A DNA stretch of 64,000 bases from Pseudolysinimonas_A sp947085045 (GTDB lineage: Bacteria; Actinomycetota; Actinomycetes; Actinomycetales; Microbacteriaceae). Where the stretch lies: the NCBI GenBank assembly GCA_947085045.1, contig CAMTUU010000013.1, positions 7,647 to 71,646 on the forward strand, read 5' to 3'. A program made the translations under genes and the position numbers. Numbering within the stretch: position 1 is the first letter of the stretch; each line of letters opens with the position of its first letter. The notes beneath the pieces are model-generated. The model worked only from the letters and a program-made list of their open reading frames with translations. It ran no database searches and had not been told where the DNA came from. Shown here one piece after another: positions 35,744 through 43,734 of this stretch.

Positions 35744-36847
35744 TTACTCGCCGGCCGCGCGGAGCGCGGGCTGTTCGGCGGCCTTGCCGACCGGAGCGAT
35801 CGGCGCGACGTTCGACGCCTCGAGCGCAGCCGCGGCAGCGGCCTTGCCCTCCGCTCCGATGCCGAGCTTCGAGAGGATCTTCTTCTCGATCTCGTTCGCG
35901 GTCTCGGCGTTCTCGAGCAGGAAGTTGCGGGCGTTCTCCTTGCCCTGACCGAGCTGGTCGCCGTCGTAGGTGTACCAGGCGCCCGACTTGCGGACGATCT
36001 CGTGCTCCACGCCGTAGTCGATCAGGCTGCCCTCGCGGGAGATGCCGGTGCCGTACAGGATGTCGAACTCGGCCTGCTTGAAGGGCGGCGCCATCTTGTT
36101 CTTGACGACCTTGACACGGGTGCGGTTGCCGACGGCATCCGCACCGTCCTTCAGGGTCTCGATGCGGCGAATGTCGAGGCGCACCGAGGCGTAGAACTTC
36201 AGCGCCTTGCCGCCCGCGGTGGTCTCGGGGCTGCCGAAGAACACGCCGATCTTCTCGCGCAGCTGGTTGATGAAGATCATCGTGGTCTGGGTCGTCGACA
36301 GCGCGCCCGTGAGCTTGCGGAGCGCCTGAGACATCAGACGGGCCTGGAGGCCGACGTGCGCGTCGCCCATCTCGCCCTCGATCTCGGCGCGGGGCACGAG
36401 CGCCGCGACGGAGTCGATGACGATGAGGTCGATCGAGCCGGACCGCACGAGCATGTCGGCGATCTCGAGCGCCTGTTCGCCCGTGTCCGGCTGCGACACG
36501 AGCAGCGCGTCGATGTCGACGCCGAGCTTCTTGGCGTACTCGGGGTCGAGCGCGTGCTCGGCGTCGATGAACGCCGCGATGCCGCCGGCCTTCTGTGCGT
36601 TGGCGATCGCGTGCAGGGTCAAGGTCGTCTTACCCGACGACTCCGGCCCGTAGATCTCGACGATGCGGCCGCGCGGGATGCCACCGATGCCGAGGGCGAC
36701 GTCGAGGGCGATCGATCCGGTCGGGATGACGGCGACCGGCGCGCGCTCGTCGCTGCCGAGGCGCATCACCGAGCCCTTGCCGAACTGTCGGTCGATCTGG
36801 GCGAGAGCGGTCTCGAGGGCCTTCTCGCGGTCTGCGGGAGTGGGCAT
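35744..36847 (-). CDS. recA: Recombinase RecA
   Basis: RecA (367 aa) forms filaments on single-stranded DNA, exchanges strands and triggers LexA self-cleavage. Walker A GPESSGKT is at residues 67-74, with the IDAEHALD and FINQLREKIGV loops also present. The C-terminal tail is less acidic than in E. coli. It is driven by an SOS promoter about 230 bp upstream, with a long leader that contains two hairpins. Confidence 0.98.
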   Translation of the reverse strand: MPTPADREKALETALAQIDRQFGKGSVMRLGSDERAPVAVIPTGSIALDVALGIGGIPRGRIVEIYGPESSGKTTLTLHAIANAQKAGGIAAFIDAEHALDPEYAKKLGVDIDALLVSQPDTGEQALEIADMLVRSGSIDLIVIDSVAALVPRAEIEGEMGDAHVGLQARLMSQALRKLTGALSTTQTTMIFINQLREKIGVFFGSPETTAGGKALKFYASVRLDIRRIETLKDGADAVGNRTRVKVVKNKMAPPFKQAEFDILYGTGISREGSLIDYGVEHEIVRKSGAWYTYDGDQLGQGKENARNFLLENAETANEIEKKILSKLGIGAEGKAAAAAALEASNVAPIAPVGKAAEQPALRAAGE

Positions 36848-36870
36848 GGTGTGTCTTCCTTAGGTTCGGC

Positions 36871-37060
36871 GGGAGCGAATGCTCCCCAAGCGGTGCGCCC
36901 ATCGGCTGTCGTTCCCGCGCCGACCGGTGGAGCAAGGTCAGCGCCCTCACGGCAGGGCTAGTCGGTGTCCGACGAGTGCGACGCTACGCCCGGGGTCCGA
37001 CATCGCCGGGACCGACGGGCGCGAAGCTCCACAATTCGTCTTCGAAAGACTCTGTGGAGG
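36871..37060 (-). promoter_or_regulatory. recA: Long recA 5' leader with stem-loops
   Basis: Transcription from the SOS promoter leaves about 200 untranslated nt. Right at the expected 5' end, CTCCACA (37027-37033) pairs with TGTGGAG (37053-37059), and inside it GTCTT pairs with AAGAC (37038-37050). Near recA, GGGAGC (36871) pairs with GCTCCC (36881-36886). I see no reading frame in this stretch that resembles a gene. Confidence 0.5.
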
Positions 37061-37089
37061 AGACTACCCGCATCCGAACAGATGTTCGA
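37061..37089 (-). promoter_or_regulatory. recA: SOS promoter of recA
   Basis: Reading minus, -35 TCGAAC (37089-37084), a 17-bp spacer and -10 TAGTCT (37066-37061). The LexA box CCGAACAGATGTTCGA (37074-37089) covers the -35, in the same arrangement as the LysM and lexA promoters. Confidence 0.85.
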
Positions 37090-37123
37090 GCGTTTCTGAC
37101 AGACGGCGTGTCGCGGCGTCGGG

Positions 37124-37348
37124 CTACCCGCGAGGCGGTTTCGGCAGCCCCGCACCGTGCCACCGATCGACCGGCACGTCTTGCACCCGACAGAGGGCGA
37201 TCCAGACCTCGCGGGGCGGGATGCCGGCGGCGAGAGCCTGGTCGGCGGTGCGGTTGCCGAGGTCGACGATCACCGTATCGCGCATCAGCACCCGCCCGAA
37301 GAGCCCGAACTCGTCCTCGACGGCCCGGCCGAACTCGTTGAGCTTCAG
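37124..37348 (-). CDS. DUF3046 protein, apparent CTG start
   Basis: This 74-residue protein matches DUF3046, a small actinobacterial family always near recA: KLNEFGRAVEDEFG at the N-terminus, ALAAGIPPREVWIALCRV, then VPVDRWHG. In frame upstream there is no ATG, GTG or TTG before the conserved start, only CTG at 37348. The CTG lies 10 bp after the clgR stop, so expression may depend on coupling. Function unknown. It had no entry as a standard open frame because of the start codon. Confidence 0.8.
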   Translation of the reverse strand: MKLNEFGRAVEDEFGLFGRVLMRDTVIVDLGNRTADQALAAGIPPREVWIALCRVQDVPVDRWHGAGLPKPPRG

Positions 37349-37358
37349 AGGAGGCCGC

Positions 37359-37709
37359 TCAGCGGACGGCGAGGCCGGCGTCGAACTCCGCGACCAGGTC
37401 GTCGGGCAGCGTGTCGGGCACGGTGTCGAACGACGACGCGGTCATGTACGCACCGTGGTCGCTGAACGAGACGCCCTCGACGACGGCGAGGCGGTCGCCC
37501 ACCTCGCGCATGATGACCGAGATCGGGGTGTCCAGCGCATCGGCGACCGAGGCGAGGATCTCGCTCGAGGCCTCTTTCTGCCCTCGCTCCACCTCGGAGA
37601 GGTAGCCGAGCGCGACGGATGCGCGCGACGCGACCTGACGGAGGGTCATCGCCTTCTGCAGGCGGAAGTCACGGAGAACGTCACCGATTTCCTGACGGAC
37701 CAGAACCAT
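37359..37709 (-). CDS. clgR: ClgR-like XRE-family transcriptional regulator
   Basis: The protein (116 aa) has one helix-turn-helix domain (about 9-70) with EIGDVLRDFRLQKAMTLRQVA, SVALGYLSEVERGQKEASSEIL and ALDTPISVIM. This closely matches ClgR, the actinobacterial activator of clpP and other stress protease genes, and the location after cinA-pgsA-ftsK is the usual one. The start at 37709 has an excellent AAGGAGG site at the right distance. It may be a ClpP substrate through its C-terminus, as in other actinobacteria (inference). Confidence 0.88.
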   Translation of the reverse strand: MVLVRQEIGDVLRDFRLQKAMTLRQVASRASVALGYLSEVERGQKEASSEILASVADALDTPISVIMREVGDRLAVVEGVSFSDHGAYMTASSFDTVPDTLPDDLVAEFDAGLAVR

Positions 37710-37755
37710 GGTGTCCTCCTTCACTACCAGTCATTCGGAGCAGTCCCTGCTCCGG

Positions 37756-37778
37756 GTGGGGTGGTAACGCTACCCCAC
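37756..37778. promoter_or_regulatory. Inverted repeat upstream of clgR, possible operator
   Basis: GTGGGGT (37756-37762) and ACCCCAC (37772-37778) are perfect 7-bp arms around 9 nt, about 50 bp upstream of clgR. The centre holds GGTAACGC, which could be a ClgR-type CGC half-site. Autoregulation by ClgR is known in relatives, so this is a reasonable operator candidate. Confidence 0.4.
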
Positions 37779-37855
37779 CGTGTAGGTGAACTCTAATTCG
37801 CGTCACCTCGGGAAAGCCTGTGACGACACGATCTGTAACGAGATCGAAACGGCCG

Positions 37856-38329
37856 CTATTCCCGGGAGGACTCGAGCGCGAGTCCGAGCACCGCGACCAC
37901 CGTCCCACGGCGCACGGCATCGCGATCACCTCCCAGTTCGAGGCGCAGCGAGCGCACCCCGGCGGCGGTGGCGACGGCGATCCAGACCTCCCCCGGCGGA
38001 TTCCCGTCCTGCGGGTCCGGACCGGCGACGCCGGTCGTCGCGAGCCCGAGGTCGGCCCCCAGCCGCACGCGCACGCCGGCCGCCATCTGCTCCACGACGG
38101 CTCGCTGGATCGGTCCTCCCGCGGCGAGGAGCGCGGCATCCACGCCCAGCAGCCCGTGCTTCAGCTCGGTGGCGTAGGCGACCACTCCCCCGCGGACCAC
38201 GGCCGAGGCACCGGGAACCGACACGAGTTCGGCGACCACGAGCCCCCCGGTGAGCGACTCCGCGACGGCGACGGTCAGACCGCGCGCCGTCAACGCGTGG
38301 ATGACCTCCGCTGTTGTCGGGCCCGACAC
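37856..38329 (-). CDS. cinA: CinA C-terminal domain protein (NMN amidohydrolase-type)
   Basis: This stand-alone CinA C-terminal domain (157 aa) has the conserved AVAESLTGGLV, YATELKHGLLGV, TTGVAGPDPQDGNPPGEVWIAV segments. Such proteins deamidate nicotinamide mononucleotide in pyridine-nucleotide recycling (PncC). The N-terminal MoCF-like domain of full-length CinA is missing, as is usual in actinobacteria. GTG start at 38329, 11 bp after pgsA. Confidence 0.9.
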   Translation of the reverse strand: MSGPTTAEVIHALTARGLTVAVAESLTGGLVVAELVSVPGASAVVRGGVVAYATELKHGLLGVDAALLAAGGPIQRAVVEQMAAGVRVRLGADLGLATTGVAGPDPQDGNPPGEVWIAVATAAGVRSLRLELGGDRDAVRRGTVVAVLGLALESSRE

Positions 38330-38340
38330 GGCGCTGCGCG

Positions 38341-39018
38341 CTACTCGACCACCGACGTCGCCGCGGTCTTCGCGGGACGGGCGCGCCAGGCCGACCACAG
38401 GTACTCGACGCCGCTCACCACGGTGATGATCACGGCGAGCACCATCAGCACGGTGTTCACGACGTGCATCCCGGGGCCGAAGAAGCTCCACAGCGGAACG
38501 ATCGCGAACGAGATCGCGATGATCTGCACCCAGGTCTTGATCTTGCCGAGCATCGAGGCGGCGATCACCCGGTCGCGCAGCGCGACGAGGCGCAGCACCG
38601 TGATGCCGACCTCGCGCACCAGGATGACGACGGTCACCCACACCGGCAGCTCGCCGAGGATGCTGAGCGCGACCAGCGCTCCCCCGGTGAGCACCTTGTC
38701 GGCGATCGGGTCGAGCAGCTTGCCGGCGTCGGTGACGAGATTGCGGCGGCGGGCGAGGAACCCGTCGACGCCGTCGGTCGCCGAGGCGAGGACGAACAGC
38801 CCCGCGGCGACGTAACGCAGCACGCCGTCGGTGCCGTTGTCGACGAGCAGCAGGGCGACGAACACCGGCGCCATCAGGATGCGGGCGATCGTGATGAGGT
38901 TGGCGGCGTTGCCGACGCTCACCGTGCCCTCGCCGCCGCGCACGACACGGCCGCGCATCGGGTTGACCTTGGGAACCGGGGCGGTCGGCGGCGACGAGCT
39001 GTCGAGCGACATCCGCAT
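38341..39018 (-). CDS. pgsA: CDP-diacylglycerol-glycerol-3-phosphate 3-phosphatidyltransferase
   Basis: Membrane enzyme (225 aa) that makes phosphatidylglycerol phosphate. The CDP-alcohol phosphotransferase motif is clear in TDGVDGFLARRRNLVTDAG and KLLDPIADK, with the metal-binding Asps. There are about five helices and an N-terminal cytoplasmic extension. The start could be GTG 39021, ATG 39018 or ATG 39012; I take 39018, which overlaps the ftsK stop as TGATG. Confidence 0.93.
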   Translation of the reverse strand: MRMSLDSSSPPTAPVPKVNPMRGRVVRGGEGTVSVGNAANLITIARILMAPVFVALLLVDNGTDGVLRYVAAGLFVLASATDGVDGFLARRRNLVTDAGKLLDPIADKVLTGGALVALSILGELPVWVTVVILVREVGITVLRLVALRDRVIAASMLGKIKTWVQIIAISFAIVPLWSFFGPGMHVVNTVLMVLAVIITVVSGVEYLWSAWRARPAKTAATSVVE

Positions 39019-41648
39019 CACTCCCGCCCGGTCAGACTCCAGGCGTCCTCGTCCGAGCCGCCGTCGATCTCAGGATACTCCGGCGCCGCCGAAGGGGCGC
39101 TCGACGCCGGGGCACCGCGCAGGCGGGCGAGCACGTCGCCGAGCTGCTCGGCGGTGACGAGCACGTCACGCGCCTTCGAGCCCTCGCTCGGGCCGACGAT
39201 CTCGCGGGACTCGAGCAGGTCCATCAACCGGCCCGCCTTCGCGAACCCGACGCGCAACTTGCGCTGCAGCATGGATGTGGAGCCGAACTGCGTGTTGACG
39301 ACCAGCTCGGCGGCCTGCAGCAGCAGCTCGAGGTCGTCGCCGATGTCGCCGTCCACCTCGCGCTTCTCGGCGACGGCTTCGACGTCCTGGCGGTACTCGG
39401 GACGCGCCTGCGCGGTGACGTGCGCCACCACGGTCGCGATCTCCTCCTCGGTGACCCACGAGCTCTGCACGCGGATCGCCTTCGAGGCGCCCATCGGCAG
39501 GAACAGCCCGTCGCCCTGGCCGATGAGCTTGTCGGCGCCCGGCTGGTCGAGGATGACGCGGCTGTCGGTCATCGACGACACCGCGAACGCCAGCCGCGAC
39601 GGCACGTTCGCCTTGATCAGACCGGTGACGACGTCCACCGACGGTCGTTGCGTCGCGAGCACGAGGTGGATGCCGGATGCCCGCGCCAGCTGGGTGATGC
39701 GCACGATCGAGTCCTCGACGTCGCGCGGTGCCACCATCATGAGGTCGGCGAGCTCGTCGACGACGACGAGCAGGTACGGGTAGGGCTGCAGAACGCGGTT
39801 GAGCCCCGGGGGCAGCGTGATCTCGTTGGCGAGCACGGCGCGGTTGAAGTCGTCGATGTGGCGGAAGCCGAACGACGCGAGGTCGTCGTACCGCATGTCC
39901 ATCTCCTTCACGACCCAGGCGAGCGCTTCGGCCGCCTTCTTCGGGTTCGTGATGATCGGCGTGATCAGGTGCGGCACGCCCTGGTAGGCGGCGAGCTCGA
40001 CGCGCTTCGGGTCGATGAGCACCATGCGCACCTCGGCCGGCTTCGCCCGCATCAGCACTGAGGTGATCATCGAGTTGATGAACGACGACTTGCCCGATCC
40101 GGTCGAGCCGGCGACGAGCAGGTGGGGCATCTTGGCGAGGTTCGCGACGACGAAGCCGCCCTCCACGTCCTTGCCGAGCCCGATCGTCATCGGATGCTGC
40201 GAGCGCGCGGCGGCGCTGCTGCGGAGCACGTCGCCCAGGGTCACGATCTCGCGGTCCTTGTTCGGGATCTCGACGCCGATCGCGCTCTTCCCGGGGATCG
40301 GCGACAGGATCTGCACCTCGTTGGACGCCACCGCGTAGGAGAGGTTCTTGGCGAGCGCCGTCACCCGTTCCACCTTGACGCCCTGGCCGAGCTCGATCTC
40401 GTACCGGGTGACCGACGGGCCGCGCGAGAAGCCGGTGACCTTGGCATCCACCTGGAACTGGTTCAGCACCGAGGTGATCGCGGCGATCGTCTCGTCGTTC
40501 GCCGCAGTGCGCGTCTTCGGCGGGGTGCCGGCCTGGAGGCTCGAGGCGGCGGGCAGGCGGTACGGGCGCCGGTTCGGCGGCGCGACCGCGACCGCGGGCG
40601 CGAGGTCGGGGTCGGGCAGTTCCGCGGGCACCGAGGCGAAGTCGTCCTGCAGGCCGCGCGCCCTCTGCGGCACCTCGCCGGTGAATCGGCGCACGGCATC
40701 CTCGGCCTTGTCGAGCTCGGCGAGCAGGTCGAACGGGTTCTGCTCGGCCGGGGGGATGACGTCGGTGAGCAGCTCCTTCGCGGCCGCCTCCTTCGACACC
40801 GGGGTGTCGAAGGCCGGGTCGGCGTCCTTCTTGCGGCGCCACCACGGCATCGACGACGGGTCCTCGGGCTCGAAGCCGAGGTCGGTCATCGACCCGAGCT
40901 CGGGCTGCTCGGGCGCCACCCGGGGAGCGCGCGGGGTCAGCTCGGCGCCGAACAGGTAGGAGTACGCCTCTGCCAGCCGGGAGCCGATGCGGTTCGGCGG
41001 CGTCTTGGTGAGGATGAACAGCGACAGCAGCATGAGGCCGCCGGCAATCGGCACGGCCAGCCAGGCGGCGCCGATCGAGACGAACGGCTGCGCGACGATC
41101 CAGCCCAGGATGCCGCCGCCGTGCGCCATCGCGATCGCGCCGTCGGCGGGCTGCGGCTGACCGCCGAAGACGTGGCAGAGGCCGCTCACGCTGGTCAGCA
41201 GGAGCACGAGCCCGATGCCGAGTCGCCCATTGTCGTGCACGCTCGACGGATGCCGGAACAGCCAGACGGCGAACACCAGCATGATCACGGGCAGCGCGAA
41301 CGCGACGCGGCCGAACAGGCCGCCGAAGGTGTACGCGTCGAGGGCGATCGCGACCTCGTGCGTCGGGTTGAACCACTCCACGACCGCGCCGACGATCGCC
41401 AGGACGATCAGCAGGAATGGAACACCGTCCCGGCGCTGGTCGGCGGCGAGCGTCTCCTTGCCGAACAGTCGTGCCGCGCCGCCGACGGCGTGGGCGAGCA
41501 GCATCCAGACACTGGTCAGGATGCCCGGCTCCTCCGTCTTCGCCGGGGACTTGCCCCGCGGGTACCGCTTCGTCGCAGTGGACGTGGCCGAGCGCGCGCG
41601 GGACGCGGTGCGCGCACGCGCGTTCGGACGCCCCGTGGTCGTGGCCAT
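39018..41648 (-). CDS. ftsK: DNA translocase FtsK
   Basis: FtsK/SpoIIIE translocase (876 aa). It has four membrane helices within about residues 78-215, a linker, then the motor. Walker A GSTGSGKS is at 514-521, with LIDPKRVELAAYQGVPHL and VVDELADLMM (Walker B). A C-terminal gamma winged-helix reads DNA polarity (TQFGSTSMLQRKLRVGFAKAGRLMDLLE). It pumps DNA at the closing septum. The start at 41648 follows TACCGT at 6 nt (41660-41655). Confidence 0.95.
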   Translation of the reverse strand: MATTTGRPNARARTASRARSATSTATKRYPRGKSPAKTEEPGILTSVWMLLAHAVGGAARLFGKETLAADQRRDGVPFLLIVLAIVGAVVEWFNPTHEVAIALDAYTFGGLFGRVAFALPVIMLVFAVWLFRHPSSVHDNGRLGIGLVLLLTSVSGLCHVFGGQPQPADGAIAMAHGGGILGWIVAQPFVSIGAAWLAVPIAGGLMLLSLFILTKTPPNRIGSRLAEAYSYLFGAELTPRAPRVAPEQPELGSMTDLGFEPEDPSSMPWWRRKKDADPAFDTPVSKEAAAKELLTDVIPPAEQNPFDLLAELDKAEDAVRRFTGEVPQRARGLQDDFASVPAELPDPDLAPAVAVAPPNRRPYRLPAASSLQAGTPPKTRTAANDETIAAITSVLNQFQVDAKVTGFSRGPSVTRYEIELGQGVKVERVTALAKNLSYAVASNEVQILSPIPGKSAIGVEIPNKDREIVTLGDVLRSSAAARSQHPMTIGLGKDVEGGFVVANLAKMPHLLVAGSTGSGKSSFINSMITSVLMRAKPAEVRMVLIDPKRVELAAYQGVPHLITPIITNPKKAAEALAWVVKEMDMRYDDLASFGFRHIDDFNRAVLANEITLPPGLNRVLQPYPYLLVVVDELADLMMVAPRDVEDSIVRITQLARASGIHLVLATQRPSVDVVTGLIKANVPSRLAFAVSSMTDSRVILDQPGADKLIGQGDGLFLPMGASKAIRVQSSWVTEEEIATVVAHVTAQARPEYRQDVEAVAEKREVDGDIGDDLELLLQAAELVVNTQFGSTSMLQRKLRVGFAKAGRLMDLLESREIVGPSEGSKARDVLVTAEQLGDVLARLRGAPASSAPSAAPEYPEIDGGSDEDAWSLTGRE

Positions 41649-41712
41649 GCGGTCACGGTACCCGCGGCCCGGCACCGCTCCCGGGAGCGACACCCGGACA
41701 CGGGCTCCGCCG

Positions 41713-43011
41713 CTAATACCGGATGGCGTCGATCACCTTGACCCGCACCGCGACCACGGCGGGCAGCAGCCCGGCCAGGGCACCGACGAGGGTGGCCGCG
41801 CCGAGTCCGATCAACGCCGCCTCGATCGGGAAGCCCGGGATGTCCTGGATCACGAGGGAGAGGTAGGACTCGGTGATCGGGTTGCGGATCAGGACGATCG
41901 CCAGCAGCACCCCGGCAAGCCCGGCGACGAACGTCGCCACGACGCTCTCCATCATCACCGAGAAGAACACCCGTCCGGCGGTCGCACCGAACGCCCGGCG
42001 GATGCCGATCTCGCGGATGCGGTGCTTCACCGACACCAGGGCGATGTTGAGCAGTCCGAGGGCGCCCAGCAGCATCACGAGCACCGCGATCCCGATGACG
42101 ACGAGCTTCGGGACGAGCAGCGGATCCTCCACCTGCCAGGCGAGGTAATCGTTGCGCTGCACGTCGACCTGCCATCCGTCCCCCATCGCGGCCGCGATGT
42201 CGCGTTGCAGCAACGGGATCAGCGTGTCGGCGCTCTCCGGCGGAATCCACGCCTCGTACTGCGGGAGCTGCGGGTAGAGCGGGTCCTGCGGCACGAATCG
42301 GTCGTAGTCGTCGCTGAGCAGGTAGGCCTGCAGGAAGGAGCCGTCGAGCGACTGCTTCGGGGTGATGCCGACGATGATCGCCGAGACCGTCCCGGTCGGC
42401 GTGACGATGCCGATGCGCGGGTCGAGGCGGAGGTCGGGCGACCCGAGTCGCTCCCAGACCTCTTCGCTCACCACGACCGGCGGGGCGAGTCGGAGGGCGT
42501 CGCGGTCGGTGAACCAGGCGCCCTGCGCCATCGAGATCCGCCGCATCGCCGCGAACGGCTGGTCGACGCCGAGCGCCTGCACGCCCAGCACTCCGTCGGG
42601 GAACTGCACCGACACCCCGCCGTAGTTCGTGCGGTTCGTGTAGGTCACCCCGTAGCGTTCCATCGCCGTGGCGAACGCGGCATCGACGTCGCTCTTGCGC
42701 GGCTGCTCACCGGTGGCCGGGTTGTAGACGCCGACGTAGAGCGACGCGGGACGCCCGCTGCTGCGCTCGAAGCCCTCGACGGTGGCCTGGGTGGCGATCG
42801 AGCCTGCCGCGACGACCCCGGTGAGCGCCGTGACCGCCACGCCGACGCCGATCAGGCTCAACAACACCTGGGTCTTGTGGATGCGGAGTTCCGACCAGGC
42901 TTCGACGACCGCTCCGACGAAACCGGTCCAGAGACGGGACGCCCCGCCCGACTTCGTCCTCCGCCGAGGTTCCTCGGGCATCCCCGGCGGTGCCACCAGC
43001 TCCGCGCTCAC
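41713..43011 (-). CDS. MacB-type ABC transporter permease
   Basis: Permease (432 aa) of the MacB/FtsX fold. The first helix (about 48-70) follows a cytoplasmic start, then a large extracytoplasmic domain (about 75-290), then three helices ending near residue 430. The last cytoplasmic loop has HRIREIGIRRAFGAT, the typical coupling region. It acts with the ATPase at 43008 and the adaptor at 43735. The substrate is unknown; such sets export peptides or antibiotics or act mechanically on the envelope. Confidence 0.88.
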   Translation of the reverse strand: MSAELVAPPGMPEEPRRRTKSGGASRLWTGFVGAVVEAWSELRIHKTQVLLSLIGVGVAVTALTGVVAAGSIATQATVEGFERSSGRPASLYVGVYNPATGEQPRKSDVDAAFATAMERYGVTYTNRTNYGGVSVQFPDGVLGVQALGVDQPFAAMRRISMAQGAWFTDRDALRLAPPVVVSEEVWERLGSPDLRLDPRIGIVTPTGTVSAIIVGITPKQSLDGSFLQAYLLSDDYDRFVPQDPLYPQLPQYEAWIPPESADTLIPLLQRDIAAAMGDGWQVDVQRNDYLAWQVEDPLLVPKLVVIGIAVLVMLLGALGLLNIALVSVKHRIREIGIRRAFGATAGRVFFSVMMESVVATFVAGLAGVLLAIVLIRNPITESYLSLVIQDIPGFPIEAALIGLGAATLVGALAGLLPAVVAVRVKVIDAIRY

Positions 43012-43733
43012 AGGGTCGCCCCGGTGGCGGCGAGGGTCTGCATCTGTGCCGGGTCGATCTCGTGCAGGACGCCGGCATCCAGACGGAAGTGGCGCCGGGC
43101 GAGGGCGGCCACGTTCGGGTCGTGCGTGATCGTGATGAGCGCCGCGCCGGACTGCTCGGCCGCCGTGTCGAGCAGCTCCATGACGGTCGCACCGGTCTCG
43201 ACGTCGAGCGCGCCGGTCGGCTCGTCGGCGAGGATCAGCCGCGGGCCGCGCACGAGGGCACGGGCGATCGCGACGCGCTGCTGCTCGCCGCCGGACAGCT
43301 GGTCGGGGGTCGACTTCAGGCGTCGCCCGAGGCCGACCTTGTCGAGCAGCTCGCTCGCCAGCTGCCTGCGGTTCCAGAACTGCGCGCCCGTCGCGTAGAG
43401 CAGCGGGGTCATGACGTTCTCGAGCGCCGTGCGGCCGGGCAGTAGGTTGAACTGCTGGAAGATGAACCCCACATCGCGTCCGCGCCGACGGTCGCGCTCG
43501 CCGGCATCCAGCTTGTCCAGCGGGGTGCCGTCGAACTCGAGGCGCCCGCTCGTGGGGGTGTCGATGAGGCCGAGCAGGTTGAGCAGCGTCGACTTGCCGC
43601 TGCCAGACCGCCCGACGATGCTCACGTGGTGGCCGATCTCGACGCTCAGGTCGACGCCTTTGAGGATGTCGAGGCGTCCGCCATCGGGCAACTCGACGGA
43701 GCGCGTGACGCCCGCCAGTTCGACGAAGGCCAT
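43008..43733 (-). CDS. MacB/LolD-type ABC transporter ATP-binding protein
   Basis: ATPase (241 aa) with Walker A GRSGSGKST (41-49), signature LSGGEQQR and Walker B LILADEPTGALD, typical of the MacB/LolD branch. The start at 43733 (MAFVELAGVTRSVELPDG) lies 1 bp after the adaptor stop. Its stop overlaps the start of the permease. The three genes form one operon. Confidence 0.9.
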   Translation of the reverse strand: MAFVELAGVTRSVELPDGGRLDILKGVDLSVEIGHHVSIVGRSGSGKSTLLNLLGLIDTPTSGRLEFDGTPLDKLDAGERDRRRGRDVGFIFQQFNLLPGRTALENVMTPLLYATGAQFWNRRQLASELLDKVGLGRRLKSTPDQLSGGEQQRVAIARALVRGPRLILADEPTGALDVETGATVMELLDTAAEQSGAALITITHDPNVAALARRHFRLDAGVLHEIDPAQMQTLAATGATL

Positions 43734-43734
43734 C

